Origin: Rhodococcus jostii NBRC 16295
GTDB lineage: Bacteria; Actinomycetota; Actinomycetes; Mycobacteriales; Mycobacteriaceae
DNA: 64,000 bases
Direction: 5' to 3'
NCBI RefSeq assembly: GCF_001894825.1
Contig: NZ_BCWY01000017.1
Coordinates: 1 to 64,000, forward strand
Under the pieces are notes generated by a model, which was not told the DNA's origin, ran no database searches, and was given only the letters and a program-made list of their open reading frames with translations. The translations under genes were made by a program, and so were the position numbers. The first letter of the stretch is position 1; every line of letters begins with the position of its first letter. Below are positions 59,305-64,000 of this stretch, in pieces.

Positions 59305-62214
59305 TCAGTCTCCGCTCTGGTGTTCGGTTTTCGACGGCGGTGCGGGATCGAGCAGCTGGGCGAGATGTTTCGACGATCGGTCCGGTTCGAGTTGCCGCAC
59401 CTGCATGTGGCAGCTGAAGCCGTCCGTGAGTACGACTGCGTCTTCGGGACTGTCGCGGAGGGCGGGGGCGAGTGCCTGCTCCGCGACCTGCATGCTGAGG
59501 TCGTAGTGGTCGGCCTCGAATCCGAAGTTTCCTGCGACGCCGCAGCATCCGGTGGCTTCCCGCACGCGCGGCACCCCGACCGCTTGTAGCGCCTTCCGCT
59601 GGCTGGCGGCGCCGAACACGGCGTATTCGTGGCAGTGGGTCTGCACGGTGACGTCTTCGGGCACCGGCACGCTGGGGCTCCATCCGGCTTCGGTGCGCTC
59701 GAGCACGGCGCCGGCGAAGCTCCGGATCCGGGCGGCGACGCGTCGTGCGGCGTCGGTGTGGACGAGTTCGGGGAGGTCCTTGCGGAACGCGGCAGCGCAG
59801 CTCGGTTCGAGGACGACGATGGGCCGGTCGGTGCCGTCGTCGAGGAGTTCGGCAGCCTTGGCGAGGGTCTTCTGTGCTTGCTTGAGCTGTCCGGTGGAGA
59901 TCCAGGTGAGCCCGCAACACACGTCGCTGCGGCACTGCGAGCTGAGGCCGGCCTCGGTGAGCACCCGGGACGCGGCCCCGACCACCTCCGGACGAAATCC
60001 GCGGGTGAACGTGTCGGCGAGCAGCACGACGTCCGCGGTGGCGTTTCCCGACGTGTCCCCGACTTCGCGTCGGATCTGCTTGCGGGACGCGAACTCCGGC
60101 ATCGACCGGTGCGGGGTGAGCCCACCGAGCTTGGCCGCGACCTTCGCGAGCCGGCCGGCGGTCAGCCGGTTCACCACGGGCGCCGACCGTTCCGCGATCC
60201 GCAGCCACACCGGCAGCCAGCCGAGGGAGTAGTGCGACAGCGGACGCACCCGTCCGCGGTAGTGGTGGTCGAGGAATTCGGATTTGTAGGTGGCCATGTC
60301 GACGCCGACCGGGCAGTCGGTGGAGCAGGCCTTGCAGGACAGGCAGAGGTCGAGGGATTCCTTGACGTCCTCGGACCGCCAGCCGTCGGCGACGGTCGGC
60401 GAGTTGCGGACCATCTCCTGCAGCGCGCGGGCGCGGCCGCGGGTGGAGTCCTTTTCGTCGCCGGTCGCGCGGAAGCTGGGGCACATCACGCCACCCGTCG
60501 ACGCGCGGCAGCGGCCGACGCCGATGCAGCCCTGGACGGCGTGGACGAACGGCGCGACCGGGACGTCGCTGGTGGGGGTGAGATCGAAACTGGTCTGCCA
60601 CGCCCGCGGATTCACGCCGTCGAGGGCGAGGCTCCCCAGCAGCGGTTCGGGGTCGACGATGCTGCCCGGGTTCAGCACGGCCGCCGGATCCCACAGCCGT
60701 TTGAACGTGGCGAACGCCGCCATCATGGTGGGCGTGTACATGATCGGTAGCAGCGCCGACCGTGCGCGGCCGTCGCCGTGCTCCCCCGACATCGAGCCCC
60801 CGAACCGCACGCACAGTTCGGCGGCGCGGTGGATGAACCGCGACATCACGTCCCGGCCCTCGTCGGTGCGCTGGTCGAAGTTGATGCGGATGTGCATGCA
60901 CCCGGCGCCGAAGTGCCCGTACATGACGCCGGTCAGGCCGAATTCGGCGAGCAGTGCCTTGATGTCGACGAGGTAGTCGGCCAGCTGGTCGGGTGCGACG
61001 GCGGAATCTTCCCAGCCCGTCCAGGATTCGCCGCCCTCGACGAGCCGGGCGGACAGTCCGGCGCCGTCCTCGCGGACCCGCCACAGCGACGCGCGTTCGG
61101 CCGGATCGCCGACCACCCGCGCGTCGACGAGGCGTCCGGCCGCACGCAGCTTCGACACCAGTTCCGCCCCGCGCAGTTCCACCTCGGCGAGGTCGTCGCC
61201 GTCGAGGTCGACGTACAGCCACGCCTCGCCGTCGGGCAGTCCCACCACGGAGTCGGCGCCGCGCAGGTGCCGCATGGTGTCGACGATCGCCGAGTCGATG
61301 CCCTCGATCGCGGCCGGGGAGTAGTCCAGGATGATCGCGTTGTCGCGGGCCGCGTCCACCAGGTCGCGGTAGCCGAGGCACAGCAGCATCGCCGCGGGCG
61401 GCACCGGCACCAGCGCGACGGTCGCGGCCACGATCACCGCGCACGTCCCCTCGCTACCGACGAGGGCGCGGGCCACGTCGAAGCCGTTCTCGGGCAACAG
61501 GTTCGCCAGATGAAAACCGGACACCTGCCGCGGGATCCGGCCGAGCTCGAGCCGGAAGTCGCCGAGATGCCCTTGCGTCAGCTCGTCGAGTCCGGCGGAG
61601 ATCCGCGCGGCCTCGCTCACCGCCGACGAGTCGTCCGGGTCGGTGGCACGCAGCCCGTCGCGGGTGGCGGTCAGCCGGTGCCCGCTGGCGGTCACGAGTT
61701 CGAGCGCGACGACGTGATCCGACGTGCGGCCGTACCGCACGGAGTGGTTCCCGCAGGCGTCGTTGCCGATCGCACCGCCGACGGTCGCGCGGGACTTGCT
61801 GGACGGGTCGGGCGCGAAGGTGAACGCGCCGTCCGTCGCCAGCTGCACGTCCTTCTGCAGGTCCGTCAGCACGATGCCGGGTTCGACGACGGCGGTGCGG
61901 GCGGACGCGTCGACGGCCCGCACCCGGTTCATGTGCCGGGAGAAGTCGAGCACCACCCCCCTGCCGATCGCGTTGCCCGCGAGCGAGGTGCCGCCGCCGC
62001 GGCTGGTGACGGGGATGCCGCGGTCGGTGCACGCCCTCACGATCGCCACCACGTCGGCGGCGGTGCGCGGAAACGCCACGGCCAGCGGCGGCACCCGGTA
62101 GTTGGAGGCGTCGAAGGAGTATTCGGCCCGCCGACGCGATCCGGTGTCGAGGTCGACGCCCAGCTCGGCGAGGTCGGCGTGCAGGTCGGCGGCGGGACGT
62201 GTCAGCTCAGCCAC
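59305..62214 (-). CDS. Fused FAD-binding/Fe-S dehydrogenase (D-lactate or glycolate type)
   Basis: A 969-residue protein joining a GlcD-like FAD domain to a GlcF-like Fe-S domain. GGGTSLAGNAIG and GAIGNDACGNHSVRYGRTSDH bind flavin, and SGEHGDGRARS closes the cap. The second half has CIGVGRCRASTGGVMCPSF, the cluster motif CLSCKACSTDCPVG and the CCG-type motifs DVCCGLTW and ATGCCGVAGNFG. Such fused enzymes oxidise D-lactate or similar acids and deliver electrons to the membrane. It starts with GTG 62214. A GlcD-like single-domain protein also lies at 5002-6375. Confidence 0.88.
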   Translation of the reverse strand: MAELTRPAADLHADLAELGVDLDTGSRRRAEYSFDASNYRVPPLAVAFPRTAADVVAIVRACTDRGIPVTSRGGGTSLAGNAIGRGVVLDFSRHMNRVRAVDASARTAVVEPGIVLTDLQKDVQLATDGAFTFAPDPSSKSRATVGGAIGNDACGNHSVRYGRTSDHVVALELVTASGHRLTATRDGLRATDPDDSSAVSEAARISAGLDELTQGHLGDFRLELGRIPRQVSGFHLANLLPENGFDVARALVGSEGTCAVIVAATVALVPVPPAAMLLCLGYRDLVDAARDNAIILDYSPAAIEGIDSAIVDTMRHLRGADSVVGLPDGEAWLYVDLDGDDLAEVELRGAELVSKLRAAGRLVDARVVGDPAERASLWRVREDGAGLSARLVEGGESWTGWEDSAVAPDQLADYLVDIKALLAEFGLTGVMYGHFGAGCMHIRINFDQRTDEGRDVMSRFIHRAAELCVRFGGSMSGEHGDGRARSALLPIMYTPTMMAAFATFKRLWDPAAVLNPGSIVDPEPLLGSLALDGVNPRAWQTSFDLTPTSDVPVAPFVHAVQGCIGVGRCRASTGGVMCPSFRATGDEKDSTRGRARALQEMVRNSPTVADGWRSEDVKESLDLCLSCKACSTDCPVGVDMATYKSEFLDHHYRGRVRPLSHYSLGWLPVWLRIAERSAPVVNRLTAGRLAKVAAKLGGLTPHRSMPEFASRKQIRREVGDTSGNATADVVLLADTFTRGFRPEVVGAASRVLTEAGLSSQCRSDVCCGLTWISTGQLKQAQKTLAKAAELLDDGTDRPIVVLEPSCAAAFRKDLPELVHTDAARRVAARIRSFAGAVLERTEAGWSPSVPVPEDVTVQTHCHEYAVFGAASQRKALQAVGVPRVREATGCCGVAGNFGFEADHYDLSMQVAEQALAPALRDSPEDAVVLTDGFSCHMQVRQLEPDRSSKHLAQLLDPAPPSKTEHQSGD

Positions 62215-62351
62215 GCGCCGCCGTGTCCCGTCTCTTCGGAGTCAGCTTCCGGATTCGTCGTCAGCGGGGCCATGGCTACATGGTCGAGCCGCTCCCGAAG
62301 ATTGTCAACAATCCACTCCGTGAGCCGGTACGGTACGGAGGGGTGAGCGTC

Positions 62352-63056
62352 GTGCGAACGTCTTCTCCCCCGCAGCGACTGTCGGCTGTGCGGGTGGGCG
62401 GCGCCGCGTGGGTGCTGATCGCCCTGTACTTCGTCGCGGAGGCCGTAACCGCGGGCGCCTGGCCGCGGCCGTACGTGGTGCGGACCAGTTCGGTCAGCAA
62501 TCTGGGTGTCACGGGCTGCGACGGTTCCGCGGCCCAGGTCGCCGCCGTCCGGCTCTGCTCGCCGCTGCACGCGGTGATCAACAGCGCGTTCATCCTGACG
62601 GGGGTGCTCATTCTCGTGGGGGCGGTGTGCCTGCGCGGGTTCCTCCCACGCGGACGCATCCGACGCGCCGCGCTGGCACTGCTCGGCCTGGCCGCGGTCA
62701 GCGCCGCGCTGACGGGTTTCATCCCGATCAACGTGGACGCCCACCTCCACCAGATCGTCGCGACCCCGACGTTCGTCGCGCGCAACGCCGCGATGGCCGT
62801 CGTCGCAATCGGGCTCTACCCACGGTGGCGAGCCTTCGCCCTGTGGACCGGTCTCTGCAGCGTCGTCGGGATCCTCGGCATGGCGGCGATCCTCCTGCCC
62901 GGCGCGCCGTTCGGCCTCACCGAACGCAGTGCGCTCTACCCGTTCACGGTGTGGGCCGTGACCGCCGGGGTCGCGGCGCTCCGCACCCGTGCGTGGTCGA
63001 CGAGTCCAGAGACTCCTCAACCACGCACGGGCGCCGGAAGTGCCACCATGGAGTGA
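62352..63056 (+). CDS. DUF998-like membrane protein
   Basis: A 234-residue protein with about six hydrophobic segments, of the DUF998 family: YFVAEAVTAGAW, SVSNLGVTGC, CSPLHAVINSAFILTGVLIL, GFIPINVDAHLHQI. The role is unknown. GTG 62352 with GGAGG at about 9-10 nt is preferred; a GTG at 62343 sits against that site. The last 24 codons run through palindromic repeat copy 7, so the C-terminal tail (AWSTSPETPQP...) is repeat-derived. It overlaps the DUF427 start by 1 nt. Confidence 0.78.
   Translation: MRTSSPPQRLSAVRVGGAAWVLIALYFVAEAVTAGAWPRPYVVRTSSVSNLGVTGCDGSAAQVAAVRLCSPLHAVINSAFILTGVLILVGAVCLRGFLPRGRIRRAALALLGLAAVSAALTGFIPINVDAHLHQIVATPTFVARNAAMAVVAIGLYPRWRAFALWTGLCSVVGILGMAAILLPGAPFGLTERSALYPFTVWAVTAGVAALRTRAWSTSPETPQPRTGAGSATME
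62985..63032 (-). repeat. 48-bp palindromic repeat, copy 7
   Basis: Arms ACCCGTGCGTGGTCGACGAG and CTCCTCAACCACGCACGGGC, centre GAGTCCAGAGACTC (minus orientation). Unlike the other copies it lies inside an open reading frame (the end of the DUF998 gene) and forms its C-terminal codons. Confidence 0.9.
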
Positions 63057-63838
63057 TGTCCACAGCTCTCACGCATGCCGCCGCTGTCCAGCAGTCCGCG
63101 GAGAACGGCCGCGTCGCGATCGAACCCAATCACAAGCGCATTCGGGTGTTCTTCGGCGGCCAGGCTGTCGCCGACACCACCCGGTCGGTGTACCTGTTCG
63201 AGAAGGGGCACCTGCCCGTCTACTACATTCCCCGCGAGGACGTGAACTTCGCCCTCCTCGAGCCCGTCGACGCGTCCACGACCTGCCCGTGGAAGGGCAA
63301 GGCGCGGTACTGGGATCTCGTCGTCGGTGACCGTCGCGCGGAGCAGTCGGTGTGGGGGTACGACGTCCCGTTGGACGACTCCCTCGACCTCAGCCCGTAC
63401 GTCGCGTTCTACTGGCACCGGATGGACGCCTGGTACGAGGAGGATCAGCAGGTGTTCGTCCACGCCCGCGACCCATATGTCCGCGTCGACGTGCTGCCGT
63501 CGTCGCGGCACGTGGAGGTCTACATCGGGGACACGCTGGTGGCCGACACGGTCCGGCCGCGACTGCTGTTCGAGACGTCACTGCCGGTGCGCTACTACAT
63601 TCCGCGCATCGACGTGCGGTCCGAATTCTTCACCGCCTCCGACACGCGGACGTCCTGCCCGTACAAGGGGACGGCGTCGTATCTGTCGTTCACCGGGTCG
63701 GGCGGCTCCGAGCCCGTCGACGATGCCGCCTGGTTCTACCCGTTCACCACCGCCGAGGCGTCGGGCATCGACGACCACCTGTCGTTCTACCCGGATCGCG
63801 TGCGGATCGTCGTCGACGGCACGCCGGTGGAGAACTGA
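63056..63838 (+). CDS. Tandem DUF427 protein
   Basis: A 260-residue protein with two DUF427 domains: residues about 28-120 (RIRVFFGGQAVADTTRSVYLFEKG, YYIPREDV, TTCPWKGKARYW) and about 146-235 (HVEVYIGDTLVADTVRPRLLFE, YYIPRIDV, TSCPYKGTASYLSF). Each carries the conserved YYIP and CPxKG blocks. The family has no known activity. ATG 63056 overlaps the previous stop by one base. It is convergent with the LLM-type gene. Confidence 0.88.
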   Translation: MSTALTHAAAVQQSAENGRVAIEPNHKRIRVFFGGQAVADTTRSVYLFEKGHLPVYYIPREDVNFALLEPVDASTTCPWKGKARYWDLVVGDRRAEQSVWGYDVPLDDSLDLSPYVAFYWHRMDAWYEEDQQVFVHARDPYVRVDVLPSSRHVEVYIGDTLVADTVRPRLLFETSLPVRYYIPRIDVRSEFFTASDTRTSCPYKGTASYLSFTGSGGSEPVDDAAWFYPFTTAEASGIDDHLSFYPDRVRIVVDGTPVEN

Positions 63839-63840
63839 CG

Positions 63841-64000
63841 TCAGTCCCGAGGGGGCAGCGGCGGTAGTTCCAGATTGTCGCGGAACGTGCCGCCCACGTA
63901 GTCGTCACCGACGATTCCGCGCCGCCGCAGTTCGGGGAGCAACCCGTTGACGACGAAGTCACGGGTCCGCTCCTCGGCGAGTCCGCCGAGGGAGATGACG
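63841..64000 (-). CDS. LLM-class flavin-dependent monooxygenase, C-terminus only (partial)
   Basis: The minus strand from the right edge reads VISLGGLAEERTRDFVVNGLLPELRRRGIV... ending LPPLPPRD before a TGA at 63841-63843, in the style of the C-terminal ends of NtaA/SnaA/DszA-type FMN monooxygenases. About 52 codons lie inside; the start is beyond the window. It is two bases from the DUF427 stop, convergent. The assignment rests on a short segment. Confidence 0.6.
   Translation of the reverse strand, partial: VISLGGLAEERTRDFVVNGLLPELRRRGIVGDDYVGGTFRDNLELPPLPPRD

Noticed and set aside
1-64000. CRISPR array, tRNA, rRNA, integrase or transposase
   Set aside because: No regularly spaced repeats, no cloverleaf or rRNA motifs and no transposase motifs were found by eye; the 48-bp palindromes lack spacers and regular spacing.

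Overview
The window reads as chromosome of a high-G+C mycolic-acid actinomycete, most likely Rhodococcus of the jostii/opacus type. The signs are GTG starts and 1-8 nt gene overlaps throughout, a mycothiol-type isomerase family protein, DUF3558 lipoproteins, a WS/DGAT storage-lipid acyltransferase, an EspG/PPE-like pair, a mycobacterial-type PrpR and a CoA-based catabolic cassette. The genus is an inference. I saw no rRNA, tRNA, CRISPR array, phage or insertion sequence.

Layout. 1-9 kb: the first 23 codons of a pntA-like transhydrogenase gene leaving the left edge, a DUF488/zinc-ribbon pair, an acyl-CoA ligase, an MDMPI-like protein, an S51 peptidase, a GlcD-like flavoprotein, a DUF4185 exported protein, a small GNAT protein and two DUF3558 lipoproteins. 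9-16 kb: an MFS permease convergent with a type-B carboxylesterase, then a TPP riboswitch in front of tenA-thiYXZ (pyrimidine salvage for thiamine). 16-24 kb: WS/DGAT divergent from an HSL-type hydrolase, a flavoprotein/ferredoxin module (module 1), a proline-rich membrane protein, a PPE-like/EspG pair and a TY-Chap-like protein. 24-29.5 kb: the methylcitrate operon prpDBC divergent from prpR, with three tandem 9-bp repeats between them.

29.5-42 kb: two anchored extracellular proteins, a methyltransferase, and a divergent catabolic locus (transporter, CoA ligase and quinone-oxidoreductase-like protein on the minus strand; SDR, acyl-CoA dehydrogenase, thiolase and two tandem paralogous TetR genes on the plus strand). 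42-50 kb: HxlR/SnoaL with a perfect palindrome between them, a branched-chain or aromatic amino-acid dehydrogenase with a giant fused indolepyruvate ferredoxin oxidoreductase and a divergent Lrp regulator, a type-II lumazine synthase, a PH-domain protein and an Mrr-like membrane protein. 50-64 kb: a butanediol-type dehydrogenase, a PucR regulator divergent from an NCS1 permease, a DUF2156 membrane protein, a second flavoprotein/ferredoxin module paralogous to module 1, a fused FAD/Fe-S lactate/glycolate-type dehydrogenase with a PPOX-fold partner, DUF998 and DUF427 proteins, and the C-terminus of an LLM-type monooxygenase at the right edge.

The most unusual signal is not a gene. Seven copies of a 48-bp imperfect palindrome, all exactly the same length, lie at the 3' ends of genes across the right half of the window (29.5-63 kb). 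They have an orientation-specific centre, and most have small GC-rich hairpins flanking them next to stop codons. The two flavoprotein/ferredoxin modules, about 38 kb apart, are the second point of interest.
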